From the NCBI RefSeq assembly GCF_008868175.1, contig NZ_WBKT01000020.1:1-59239 (forward strand): a DNA stretch of 59,239 bases. The letters are read 5' to 3'. The first letter of the stretch is position 1. Each line of letters starts with the position of its first letter. Source of the stretch: Micromonospora sp. AMSO31t. Lineage in GTDB: Bacteria; Actinomycetota; Actinomycetes; Mycobacteriales; Micromonosporaceae. The translations under genes were made by a program, and so were the position numbers. The notes under the pieces were generated by a model. That model was given only the letters and a program-made list of their open reading frames with translations, searched no databases and had not been told where the DNA came from. This document shows, one piece after another, positions 42,914 through 51,416 of the stretch.

Positions 42914-43351
42914 CTACTTCTTGCCCTTGGACCCGCGCCGGAGCACGAGGCGGGCGCCGCTCCAGTCGCGGCCCGCGTTGATGGTGGAGGTCTGCTGGAG
43001 GCCGGCGGTCTGCGCGCTCTCCGCGACCTCGCTCGGCTCGACGTGGCCGTCCCGGCCGGCCTTGGGCGTCAGGAGCCACACCACGCCGTTGTCGGCCAGC
43101 GGTCCGAGGGCGTCGACGAGGAGCTCGAAGAGGTCGCCGTCGCCGTCGCGGTACCAGACGAGAACCGAGTCGACCACCTCGTCGGTGTCCTCGTCGACCA
43201 GATCTCCACAGCGGTCGGTCAGGGCGTCCCGGAGATCCTGGTCGACGTCGTCGTCGTAGCCCATCTCCATGACGACCATCCCCGGCTCGATCCCGAACCG
43301 GTCCGCCAGGCTGCGTACCCCGTCGGCGGCCTGACCAGCGGTCGCGCTCAC
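42914..43351 (-). CDS. DUF3052 domain-containing protein
   Basis: A 145-residue DUF3052 protein. Conserved blocks are LADRFGIEPGMVVMEMGYDD, LVDEDTDEVVDSVLVWYRDG and GVVWLLTPKAGRDGHVEPSE, followed by a basic tail SKGKK. The function is unknown; family members are found beside aceE across Actinobacteria and are sometimes linked to acid or stress tolerance. GTG at 43351 with AGGAGG 9 nt upstream is preferred to the ATG six codons earlier, which would overlap that ribosome binding site. Confidence 0.9.
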   Translation of the reverse strand: MSATAGQAADGVRSLADRFGIEPGMVVMEMGYDDDVDQDLRDALTDRCGDLVDEDTDEVVDSVLVWYRDGDGDLFELLVDALGPLADNGVVWLLTPKAGRDGHVEPSEVAESAQTAGLQQTSTINAGRDWSGARLVLRRGSKGKK

Positions 43352-43462
43352 TGTCGCGTGCCTCCTCATCTCATCCCTGCTCGTGGCGTCGTCCGACGCC
43401 GTCGCGCCCAGTCCACACAGTTGTGGCTTCCCGCGCAAGTGGCGCACCGGGTGGAACGGAAT

Positions 43463-46120
43463 TTACCGTGCCAGCAGCGTGCGGGCACCCTCGGTAATGG
43501 CTTCCTCGGAGACCAGAACCTGACGTGCCGCCGGACCTAATGGTACAAACGAGTCAAGTCCGGCCACCCGGAGCGCCGTGCCGACGTACCCGGCGTCGAC
43601 CAGGGCGGCGATCACGCCCTCGCCCACCCCGCCCGAGCGGCGGGTCTCGTCCACCACCAGCACCCGGCCGGTGGCCGACGCCTCCCGGATGATGTCCGCC
43701 ACCGGCAGCGGGGCCAGCCAGCGCAGGTCCACCACCCGGCTGCCGACGCCCTCGTCGGCCAGGGTGGCCGCCGCCCGCAGCGACATCCGGACACCGTTAC
43801 CGAAGGTGATGATGGTGAGGTCCTCGGCCGAGCCGACCCCGTACACCCGGGCGCGGCCGATCGGCACGTGGCGGGCCGCCCAGGCGCCGGGCTCGGCGTA
43901 CTCCGCCAGCCACTCGCCGTCGCCCTCGGCGTAGAGATCGCGGGTGTGGTAGAGCGCGATCGGCTCCAGGAAGACGCTGACGGCGCCGTCCACCGCGGCG
44001 GCGGCCAGGCAGGTACGCAACATCGGCGCGGCGTCGTCCGGGCGGGCCGGCACCGCGATGACCAGCCCCGGCACGTCGCGGAGCACGGCCACCGAGTTGT
44101 CGTTGTGGAAGTGCCCGCCGAACCCCTCCTGGTACGCCAGCCCCGCCACCCGCACCACCATGGGGTTGCGGAACGCCCCACGGGAGAAGAACCGCATGGT
44201 CGCCGCCTCGCCCCGCAACTGGTCCTCGGCGTTGTGCAGGTACGCCAGGTACTGGATCTCCGGCACCGGCAGCATCCCGGCGACGCCCGCGCCCAGCGCG
44301 AGCCCGAGGATCGAGGTCTCGTCGAGCAGGGTGTCGAACACCCGTGCCGCCCCGAACCGGTCCCGCAGGCCCTTGGTGACCCCGTACACCCCGCCCTTGG
44401 CGGCCACGTCCTCGCCGAAGACGGCCGTCCCCGGGTGGTCGAGCATCCCGTCGGTCAGGGCCGCGTTGATGCTCTGCGCCAGGGTGAGCGGCCCGGCCAG
44501 TTCGGGCAGCCGGCCGCCGAACGCCTCGGCCCGGGCGCCGGCGTCCGGGCCGGCCGCCCGGGTCGCCGCGTCGGCGACCGCCCGGGAGATGCGGACCGGC
44601 CGGCGCGGGGCCAGCTCGGCCACCACGTCGACCGGGGAGGTGAGCTTCGGCTCGTCCAGCACCTCCTCGGCGAGCCGGCGGATCTGCCAGCCGCGCTCGT
44701 CGTACCGGGCCAGCAGCTCCTCGCCCGTGGCGTAGCCGGCCTCGACCATGCGCCGGGCGGTGGCCAGCAGCGGGTCCCGCGCCACGTCGGCGGCGATCTC
44801 GGCCGGGCTTCGGTACGCGGTCTCCGCGTCCGCCCCGGCGTGCCCCATGAGCCGCACGGTGGCCAGGTGCAGCACGGCCGGCCGCCGGTGCCGGCGCACC
44901 CAGGCCGCCGCCTCCTTCGCCACCCGGTACGCCTCGGCCACGTCGGTGCCGTCGGCCGCGAAGTAGCGGATCCCCGGCCTGGCCCGCAGGGTCGCGGCCA
45001 CCCAGCCCTGCGGTGAGCGCACGCTGATGCCGAGCCCGTTGTCCTCGCAGACGAACAGGACCGGGATGCGCAACCCGGTGTGGTCGTACCAGCCGGCGGT
45101 GTTGAACGCCGCCGTCGCGGTGGCGTGGTTGACCGAGGCGTCGCCGAACGAGCAGACCACGATGGCGTCCGGCGGCCAGGTCGGGGCGTCGGACTCCTCG
45201 CCGGCCCGCCGGCCGCCGCGGCGCAGCCGTTCCAGGGCCAGCCCCAGGCCGACGGCCCGGGGTAGCTGCGAGGCGATGGTCGAGGTGGTCGGGACGACCG
45301 CCAGGTCGGCCCGGCCGAAGACCTTGTGCCGGCCCCCGGCGATCGGCTCGGCGGCGGACGCGACCATCCCGCGCAGCACGTCGCGGGCCGCGTCGGCGTA
45401 GGCGTCGTCGGGGTCGGGCAGGGGCAGTTCGGGTACGCCGGCCGTCGCGGCGCCGACCGTGTCCACGGCCACCCCGGCCCCGGCCGGCAGGCTCGCCGCC
45501 TCAGCCCCGTCACCGGCCGGCGGCACCACCGGACCGCCGGGCGTCGCCGGGCCGTCGGGCATCGCAGGACCGTCCAGCGTCGGCGAGGCGGCGGCCGGGT
45601 CGGCCACCGGGTCGCCCGTCAGCCCCGGGGGCTCCGGCGCCACGGCCGGCGGGCCGGCGTCCGCGTCCACCTCACCGTCGGCTGGGGTACGCGGGTCGGG
45701 GATCCGGGCTGTCGGCGCCCCGGTCGGCTCCGGCCCGTCGGCGTCCGGCGTCGCCGCCCCGGCCGGGAAGCCGCCCGCCGCCTGCGCGGCACGCAGGCAG
45801 TAGAAGGCCCCGGAGCGGTAGTGGAGCAGGGCGGGATCGGTCGGCCGCAGCGCGGCGGCGACGGCCGCGTTGCCCTCGTGGCCGGCGGAGCCGATCGTGT
45901 AGTACCCCTCGCCGAAGCTGCGCAGCCAGCGCCCGGCGAGGTCGAGCAGCCGGCTGGTCAGCTGGGCGTCGAACAGGGCCAGCGCCTGCGCCCCGGTCAG
46001 CGACCCGTCACCGGGCAGCGGTTCACCCAGGTCACGCCGCTGGGCGGGGGCGCCGAGCGCGGTCAGGGCCGCCCGGAACCGGTCGTCGAGATCGTGCGGG
46101 GTGGTCACGTCGGACAGCAT
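43463..46120 (-). CDS. Fused alpha-beta E1 component of a branched-chain alpha-keto acid dehydrogenase-like complex
   Basis: An 885-residue thiamine-diphosphate enzyme joining E1-alpha (residues 1-~500) and E1-beta (~543-885). E1-alpha shows TIGSAGHEGNAAVAAAL, FGDASVNHATATAAFNTAGW (GDG changed to GDA) and VLFVCEDNGLGIS. E1-beta shows FGEDVAAKGGVYGVTKGLRD, EIQYLAYLHNAEDQLRGEAA and the C-terminal transketolase-like half. A Pro/Ala/Gly/Asp-rich stretch of about 120 residues (118-238) splits E1-alpha between FYCLRAAQAAGG and DAYADAARDVLRGM. Substrates are probably branched-chain or aromatic alpha-keto acids, with E2/E3 supplied elsewhere. ATG at 46120; GTG four codons later is possible. Confidence 0.9.
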   Translation of the reverse strand: MLSDVTTPHDLDDRFRAALTALGAPAQRRDLGEPLPGDGSLTGAQALALFDAQLTSRLLDLAGRWLRSFGEGYYTIGSAGHEGNAAVAAALRPTDPALLHYRSGAFYCLRAAQAAGGFPAGAATPDADGPEPTGAPTARIPDPRTPADGEVDADAGPPAVAPEPPGLTGDPVADPAAASPTLDGPAMPDGPATPGGPVVPPAGDGAEAASLPAGAGVAVDTVGAATAGVPELPLPDPDDAYADAARDVLRGMVASAAEPIAGGRHKVFGRADLAVVPTTSTIASQLPRAVGLGLALERLRRGGRRAGEESDAPTWPPDAIVVCSFGDASVNHATATAAFNTAGWYDHTGLRIPVLFVCEDNGLGISVRSPQGWVAATLRARPGIRYFAADGTDVAEAYRVAKEAAAWVRRHRRPAVLHLATVRLMGHAGADAETAYRSPAEIAADVARDPLLATARRMVEAGYATGEELLARYDERGWQIRRLAEEVLDEPKLTSPVDVVAELAPRRPVRISRAVADAATRAAGPDAGARAEAFGGRLPELAGPLTLAQSINAALTDGMLDHPGTAVFGEDVAAKGGVYGVTKGLRDRFGAARVFDTLLDETSILGLALGAGVAGMLPVPEIQYLAYLHNAEDQLRGEAATMRFFSRGAFRNPMVVRVAGLAYQEGFGGHFHNDNSVAVLRDVPGLVIAVPARPDDAAPMLRTCLAAAAVDGAVSVFLEPIALYHTRDLYAEGDGEWLAEYAEPGAWAARHVPIGRARVYGVGSAEDLTIITFGNGVRMSLRAAATLADEGVGSRVVDLRWLAPLPVADIIREASATGRVLVVDETRRSGGVGEGVIAALVDAGYVGTALRVAGLDSFVPLGPAARQVLVSEEAITEGARTLLAR

Positions 46121-46171
46121 TACCGACGGGAGGGCACCTCGCCCAGTCGGACACGTTCCGCCCGGCCCCGG

Positions 46172-46633
46172 TCAGGCCTCGCCGCACTGCTCCGGGCAGC
46201 CGCCGTCGGAGACCTTCCAGACCAGCTCACGCAGGGTGGCCAGCTCGCCGGTGGTGAGCCCGCCGAGGAGTCGGGAGTCGGACATCACGAGCCGGACCCG
46301 GTCCCGGACCCGCCGACCCTCCGCGGTCACCACCAGCGTCTTCTGCCGCCGGTCGGCCGGGTCGACCCGCCGCTCCACCAGCCCCGCCTGCTCCAGCTTG
46401 TCGACCAGCCCGGTGACGTTGGAGCGGTCGCAGCCCAGCTGCGCGGCGAGGTCCCGGGCGGGCAGCGGCCGGTCGGGGTCCAGTTCGTGCAGGGCGCGGG
46501 CGGCGGCCGGGGTGAGCCCCAACGCGGCGATCTCCCCGTCCTGGTGGTGGCGCATGGCCGAGGCGATGTGCAGGATGCGGCGCACGGCGTCCCCGGCCAG
46601 GCCGGAGCGGTCAGGGACGGTGGACTGCGCCAT
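46172..46633 (-). CDS. MarR-family regulator, possible independent start within the MFS frame
   Basis: If translated separately, ATG at 46633 (TAGGA 8 nt upstream) gives a normal-sized 153-residue MarR protein with a complete winged helix (ARDLAAQLGCDRSNVTGLVD) and beta wing (DPADRRQKTLVVTA). It shares the frame of the MFS gene, so both products could arise from one message. Regulators of this type usually repress a neighbouring exporter and dissociate on binding phenolic ligands. Confidence 0.5.
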   Translation of the reverse strand: MAQSTVPDRSGLAGDAVRRILHIASAMRHHQDGEIAALGLTPAAARALHELDPDRPLPARDLAAQLGCDRSNVTGLVDKLEQAGLVERRVDPADRRQKTLVVTAEGRRVRDRVRLVMSDSRLLGGLTTGELATLRELVWKVSDGGCPEQCGEA

Positions 46634-48106
46634 GTCGCACATCCTACGTGCGCAGCTCACGCACCCCGGGGTCACGGCCGTGAGCCGACGACCCTCCGGG
46701 ACCGGCCCGGGGTCCGGCGCCGGCCGGGTGGCCCGCCGGGCGGCGACGGCGCCGGCCAGCAGCAGCACGGCGGTCAGGAGCGCCGGGGGCAGGGCGAGCA
46801 CCGGGCCGTGCCGGCCGGCCGCGGCGAGGGCGAGGTGCAGGCCGCCGACCAGGGTCACCCCGAGCACGGCCGCGAGCAGCGTACCGGTGGAGACGACCGC
46901 GGAGAGCGCCGCGGCCGCGCCGGCCGGCACGACGCCGGTGAGCCGGGTGACCAGCGGGCTGAACGCGGCGGCGTGCGCCGCCCCGCCCGCCACCAGCAGC
47001 GCGCTTGCCGCCGGCCACGGCCAGCCCGCGGCGGAGAGCCCGGCCACCGCCACCACCACGGCCGCCAGCACCGGCGGGCCGGCGACCGGCAGCACCGCCC
47101 GGACCCGCTCCGGCAGCCGCGCCACCGCCAGGCCGCACAGGGCGAATCCCGCGGCGTACGGGAGGAAGGCCAGTCCCGCCGCCAGGGCCGTGAAGCCCAG
47201 CCCGTCCTGGAGCCGCAGGGTGAGCACGAACAGGAAGCCCGCGTAGCAGCCCATCACCACGCAGCAGGCGAGCAGCCCGGCCGGCACCCCGGGGTGGCGC
47301 AGCACCGCCACGTCCAGCAGCGGGGCCGCGTCGCAACGGGCGCGCCGGACCTCGTACCCGAGGAAGAGCCGCAGCCCGGCGGCGCCGGCGGCGACCGCGG
47401 CGGCCCGGACCCATCCGGGCCAGCCCAGGTCCCCGCCGAGCACCAGCGGCAGCACCAGGGTGAGCATCGCGGCGGCGAGGAGCAGCGCGCCCGGCAGGTC
47501 CAGCGGCCCGCGCCGGGGCGGGCCGGCCGGCAGGCCGGTGAACACCCGCCGCCCGGCGATCTGGAGCACCACGCCGACCGGCACGTTCACCAGGAACGCG
47601 GCCCGCCACGTCAGGCCGCCCAGGTCGAGGGTCACCAGCAGCCCGCCGACCACCTGCCCGGCGGCCACGCCGAGGGCCAGCACCATCGAGTACGCCCCGA
47701 TCGCCCGCGCCCGGCCCGCGGCCGGGACCGCCGCCTGGATCAGCGACAGCACCTGCGGCACCATGAGCGCGCCGGCGGCGCCCTGCGCCACCCGGGCCAG
47801 CACCAGCGCGGCCGGCCCCGGGGCGAGGCCGCAGGCCAGCGAGGCGAGGGTGAACCCGGCCAGGCCGAGCAGGAAGACCCGTGGGTAGCCGTGCCGGGCG
47901 CCGAGCCGGGCCCCGACCACCACGAGCACGGCGAAGGTGAGGGTGTAGCCGGCCAGCACGAGCTGCTGCACGGCCGGCGGTCCGGCCAGGTCGGCCCGGA
48001 TCGCGGGCGCGGCCACCGCCGCGATCGAGGTGTCCATGGAGGCCATCGCCTGCCCGGTGAGCAGGACGGTGAGCAGGGCGGCGGTCCGGCGGGTCGACTC
48101 GGTCAC
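46172..48106 (-). CDS. MFS transporter fused in frame to a MarR-family regulator
   Basis: A 644-residue reading frame without an internal stop. Residues 1-~475 are a 14-TM drug:H+ antiporter (DHA2-like), with MDTSIAAVAAPAIRADLAG near residue 24, VVGARLGARHGYPRVFLLG and LARVAQGAAGALMVPQVLSL. After a short Arg/Pro linker (RRATRPAPDPGPVPEGRR), a complete MarR domain follows from about residue 490: LGLTPAAARALHELDPD, RDLAAQLGCDRSNVTGLVDK and RRVDPADRRQKTLVVTAEGR. GTG at 48106, 88 nt from the divergent AraC gene. Either a genuine exporter-regulator fusion, or an MFS gene that lost its stop codon and now reads through into marR. Confidence 0.8.
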   Translation of the reverse strand: MTESTRRTAALLTVLLTGQAMASMDTSIAAVAAPAIRADLAGPPAVQQLVLAGYTLTFAVLVVVGARLGARHGYPRVFLLGLAGFTLASLACGLAPGPAALVLARVAQGAAGALMVPQVLSLIQAAVPAAGRARAIGAYSMVLALGVAAGQVVGGLLVTLDLGGLTWRAAFLVNVPVGVVLQIAGRRVFTGLPAGPPRRGPLDLPGALLLAAAMLTLVLPLVLGGDLGWPGWVRAAAVAAGAAGLRLFLGYEVRRARCDAAPLLDVAVLRHPGVPAGLLACCVVMGCYAGFLFVLTLRLQDGLGFTALAAGLAFLPYAAGFALCGLAVARLPERVRAVLPVAGPPVLAAVVVAVAGLSAAGWPWPAASALLVAGGAAHAAAFSPLVTRLTGVVPAGAAAALSAVVSTGTLLAAVLGVTLVGGLHLALAAAGRHGPVLALPPALLTAVLLLAGAVAARRATRPAPDPGPVPEGRRLTAVTPGCVSCARRMCDMAQSTVPDRSGLAGDAVRRILHIASAMRHHQDGEIAALGLTPAAARALHELDPDRPLPARDLAAQLGCDRSNVTGLVDKLEQAGLVERRVDPADRRQKTLVVTAEGRRVRDRVRLVMSDSRLLGGLTTGELATLRELVWKVSDGGCPEQCGEA

Positions 48107-48181
48107 GGCCGCCACCCTGCCCGCCGCGGCGGCCGGCGGTCTTGTCGATCCTTGCGGGACGGTCGTGTCGGCCGGTCGGCC

Positions 48182-48187
48182 TACGCT
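48182..48187 (+). promoter_or_regulatory. -10 hexamer TACGCT, leaderless promoter of the AraC gene
   Basis: TACGCT is followed by seven nucleotides and then the ATG at 48195; no ribosome binding site intervenes. Confidence 0.42.
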
Positions 48188-48194
48188 GACCGGC

Positions 48195-48965
48195 ATGCGT
48201 ACCGCCACGCCGCTGCTGGCGCACCCCGACTTCCGGGTCGGCGTGGTGCGGTGCCGGGACGACCACACCGGCTGGTCGGCGCCCGAGCCGGCCACCGCCC
48301 ACGGCCTCGTGCTGACCCGGCGGGGCGGCTTCCGCCGGGCCGGGCGCGGCGGCGCCGAGTTCGTCGAGCCGACCGTCGCCTACCTGACCGTGCCCGGTGA
48401 GGAGGAGCGTTTCGCGCACCCGGCGGGCGGGGACGACTGCACCTCGGTGCACCTGTCCGAGCGGCTGTGGCGGGAGCTGTTCGCGGAGCGGCCGGTGCCG
48501 GCCGTGGTGCACGTCGACGCCCGGGTGGACCTGGCCCACCGGCTGCTGCTGCGGTCGGTGGCCGACCCCGACCACGCGGCGGCCGAGCGGCTGGTCCGGC
48601 TGGTCGGCGCGGCCACCGGGCCGGCGGCCGGCGGGAGCGGGCGGGACCGGCGGCTCGTCGAGCGGGCCCGCGCCGCCCTGCACGACGGCGCGCCCGAGGC
48701 CGCCGGGCTGCTGCCGCTGGCCCGGGCGCTCGGGGTCTCGCCCTACCGGCTCAGCCGGGAGTTCCAGGCCCGGGTCGGTGTGCCGCTGACCCGCTACCGC
48801 AACCGGCTTCGGGTCGGGCGCCTCCTCGACCGGCTGGAGGAGGGTGCGGAGAGCCTCGCGGGGCTCGCCGTCGAGCTGGGCTTCGCCGACCAGGCCCACC
48901 TGACCCGCACGGTCCGCGCCCAGCTGGGCCACACCCCCGGCCGGCTGCGCCGGCTGCTGGGCTGA
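48195..48965 (+). CDS. AraC-family transcriptional regulator
   Basis: A 256-residue regulator with an N-terminal cupin-like ligand half (residues 1-~110, including RGGFRRAGRGGAEFVEPTVA) and a C-terminal AraC double helix-turn-helix. The first recognition unit is LLPLARALGVSPYRLSREFQ and the second LAGLAVELGFADQAHLTRTV, with the family ending LGHTPGRLRRLLG. It is divergent from the MFS-MarR gene, so it is a plausible second regulator of that exporter. ATG at 48195. Confidence 0.92.
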   Translation: MRTATPLLAHPDFRVGVVRCRDDHTGWSAPEPATAHGLVLTRRGGFRRAGRGGAEFVEPTVAYLTVPGEEERFAHPAGGDDCTSVHLSERLWRELFAERPVPAVVHVDARVDLAHRLLLRSVADPDHAAAERLVRLVGAATGPAAGGSGRDRRLVERARAALHDGAPEAAGLLPLARALGVSPYRLSREFQARVGVPLTRYRNRLRVGRLLDRLEEGAESLAGLAVELGFADQAHLTRTVRAQLGHTPGRLRRLLG

Positions 48966-49099
48966 CGGCGCCGGGTTTCCGCCGGGGTCCGCTGTTCGGC
49001 AAGAAGTGCCGTCCCCGGTCGCCTGCCGGCCACCTGGCGGACATCGACGGTCGCGAGGCTGCCCGGAGTCGAGAAACCGGACTCCGGGGAGGAAAAACG

Positions 49100-50752
49100 A
49101 TGGCACTGTCCCGACGTACCGTCCTGCTCAGCGGCGCGGCGCTCGGCGCGGCCGGCGCGGTGACCGGGCTGCCCGTGGCGGCCGGCGCGGCGGCGACCGG
49201 CCCGCTGCGCCGCGACCCGTTCACCCTCGGGGTGGCCTCCGGCGACCCGGACCACGAGGGCTTCGTGCTGTGGACGCGGCTGGCCCCCGAACCGCTCGCC
49301 GAGGACGGCCTGGGTGGGATGCCGTCCCGCGTCGTGCCGGTGCACTGGGAGCTGGCCGCCGACGAGAACTTCCGGCACGTGGTCCGTCGCGGCGCCGCGA
49401 CGGCCCGGCCGGAGTCGGCGCACAGCGTGCACGTCGAGCTGGACGGGCTGCTTCCCGGCCGGGAGTACTTCTACCGGTTCCGGGCCGAGCGGTGGATCTC
49501 CCCGGTCGGGCGTACCCGCACCGCGCCGGCGCCGTGGCACCTGCCGGCCGCCCTCGCGATGGGCTTCGTCTCCTGCTCGCAGTACGAGCACGGCTACTTC
49601 ACCGCATACCGGCGGCTGGCCGAGACCGAGCCGGAGCTGATCCTGCACCTCGGCGACTACCAGTACGAGTACGCGCCGGACACCTACACGGTGCCGGGCG
49701 GCAACCCGCGTGACCACGAGGGGCCGGAGACCCGGACGCTGGCCAACTACCGGCAGCGGCACGCCCAGTACAAGACCGACACCGACCTTCAGGCGGCGCA
49801 CGCGGTCGCACCCTGGGTGGTGGTCTTCGACGACCACGAGGTCGAGAACAACTGGGCCGACGAGGTGCCCGAGGCGCCGGACCCGGACTTCCCGGCCCGC
49901 CGGGCGGCGGCGTTCCAGGCGTACTACGAGAACATGCCGCTGCGCCGCACCTCGATCCCGCGTGGCATCGACATGCAGCTCTACCGGCGGGTGCGCTGGG
50001 GCCGGCTGGCCACCTTCCACATGCTCGACACCCGGCAGTACCGGGACGACCAGGGCTGCGGCGACGGCTACAAGGACTGCGCGGCGGCGTACGACCCGGC
50101 CCGGTCGATCACCGGGGCCGCGCAGGAGGCGTGGCTGCTGGACGGGTTCCGGCGGTCCGAGGCCCGCTGGGACATCCTCGGCCAGCAGGTCTTCTTCGCC
50201 CAGCGGGACAACAACTCCGGCCCGCTCACGGTGACGAGCATGGACGCCTGGGACGGGTACGTGGCCTCGCGGGACCGGATCACCCGCGGCTGGGTGGCCG
50301 CCGGGGTGCGCAACCCGGTGGTGCTCACCGGCGACGTGCACGCGCACTGGGCCAGCGACCTCAAGCTGGACTACGCCGACCCGACCTCCCGCACGGTCGG
50401 CAGCGAGCTGGTCTGCTCCTCGATCACCTCCGGCGGGGACGGCGCCGACTCGGAAAGCGGCTCGCACCCGTGGCTGGGGTTCAACCCGCACCTGCGCTTC
50501 CAGAACAACCTGCGCGGCTACGTCCGGACCACGATCACCCCGGCGCAGCTCGCCGCGAACTTCGACGTGCTGCCGTACGTGAGCCGGCCGGACGCGCCCG
50601 CCCACACCCGGGCCACCTTCGTCATCGAGGACCGGGTGCCGGGCTTGAACCTGACGTACGACCGGCCGCCGGCCGCGGCCCGGAGCCTGACGCCCGGGGC
50701 GGAGGCCGACCTGGGACGGCAGACGGTCGAGTCGGAGACCGTCCGTCCCTGA
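49100..50752 (+). CDS. PhoD-type alkaline phosphatase D
   Basis: A 550-residue exported phosphodiesterase/phosphomonoesterase. MALSRRTVLLSGAALGAAGA is a Tat signal (SRRTVLL). After a fibronectin-like N-terminal PhoD domain (VASGDPDHEGFVLWTRLAP) the catalytic domain carries metal ligands in FVSCSQYEHGYF, HLGDYQYEY, FDDHEVENNW and LTGDVHAHW. The enzyme needs calcium and iron in characterised members and releases phosphate from nucleic acids or teichoic acids outside the cell. ATG at 49100 has GGGGAGG upstream. I looked for a Pho box and saw none that was convincing. Confidence 0.95.
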   Translation: MALSRRTVLLSGAALGAAGAVTGLPVAAGAAATGPLRRDPFTLGVASGDPDHEGFVLWTRLAPEPLAEDGLGGMPSRVVPVHWELAADENFRHVVRRGAATARPESAHSVHVELDGLLPGREYFYRFRAERWISPVGRTRTAPAPWHLPAALAMGFVSCSQYEHGYFTAYRRLAETEPELILHLGDYQYEYAPDTYTVPGGNPRDHEGPETRTLANYRQRHAQYKTDTDLQAAHAVAPWVVVFDDHEVENNWADEVPEAPDPDFPARRAAAFQAYYENMPLRRTSIPRGIDMQLYRRVRWGRLATFHMLDTRQYRDDQGCGDGYKDCAAAYDPARSITGAAQEAWLLDGFRRSEARWDILGQQVFFAQRDNNSGPLTVTSMDAWDGYVASRDRITRGWVAAGVRNPVVLTGDVHAHWASDLKLDYADPTSRTVGSELVCSSITSGGDGADSESGSHPWLGFNPHLRFQNNLRGYVRTTITPAQLAANFDVLPYVSRPDAPAHTRATFVIEDRVPGLNLTYDRPPAAARSLTPGAEADLGRQTVESETVRP

Positions 50753-50765
50753 CCCGCTGGTGAGC

Positions 50766-50796
50766 GGGGTGGCCGCCCGGTCCGGGCGGCCACCCC
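50766..50796. terminator. Bidirectional terminator between phoD and yjbQ-like genes
   Basis: The arms at 50766-50780 and 50782-50796 are exact complements (GGGGTGGCCGCCC, then a GGTCC loop, then the inverse). The stem lies between two convergent stop codons, 14 nt from each, and would serve both strands. Confidence 0.8.
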
Positions 50797-50810
50797 TCCC
50801 GGTGTCGGCC

Positions 50811-51215
50811 TCAGCCGGGCAGGAAGGAGAAGCGGACCTGCCGGTCGGGGTTGTCGCCGTTGGTGTCGACCAGGCAGATCGACTGCCAGGTGCCGAGCTG
50901 GAGCCGCCCGCCGAGCACCGGCAGGCTGGCGTACGGGGGGACGAAGGCGGGCAGCACGTGGTCCCGGCCGTGGCCGGCCGAGCCGTGCCGGTGCCGCCAG
51001 CGGTCGTCGGTGGGGAGCAGGTCGTCGAGCGCCCGCAGCAGGTCGTCGTCCGAGCCGGCGCCGGTCTCGATGATCGCCAGGCCGGCGGTGGCGTGCGGCA
51101 CGAAGACGTGCAGCAGGCCGTCCCCCTGGCCGGCGACGAACCGCTCGGCCTCGCTGGTGATGTCGCGGACGGTCGGCCGGGACCCGGTCCGGACCGTGAT
51201 CACCTCACTGCGCAT
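50811..51215 (-). CDS. YjbQ/UPF0047 family protein
   Basis: A 134-residue member of the YjbQ family; some members show weak thiamine phosphate synthase activity, but the physiological role is unsettled. Conserved residues lie in HATAGLAIIETGAGSDDDLL, HRHGSAGHGRDHVLPAFVPP and LQLGTWQSICLVDTNGD, with histidines and acidic residues forming a metal site. ATG at 51215; an ATG three codons earlier is also possible. It is divergent from aceE, 201 nt apart. Confidence 0.9.
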   Translation of the reverse strand: MRSEVITVRTGSRPTVRDITSEAERFVAGQGDGLLHVFVPHATAGLAIIETGAGSDDDLLRALDDLLPTDDRWRHRHGSAGHGRDHVLPAFVPPYASLPVLGGRLQLGTWQSICLVDTNGDNPDRQVRFSFLPG

Positions 51216-51416
51216 ACGGCGCATTCTGCCGCAGCCGGGCGCGCGACCGCCGCCGGTGTCGCCGGCGGGCCCTCGCAGAGCCCGGCCGTCGCACAAAGTT
51301 ACCGGCGAGTACCTGTGTTCAGCGTCGCGTCTGGGGGAGGGAGACGTGACGACGAGCGCCACCAGGGGGCAGGATGGCGCTAGAGACCTATCCCACACAG
51401 AACCGAGGGAACGCCT

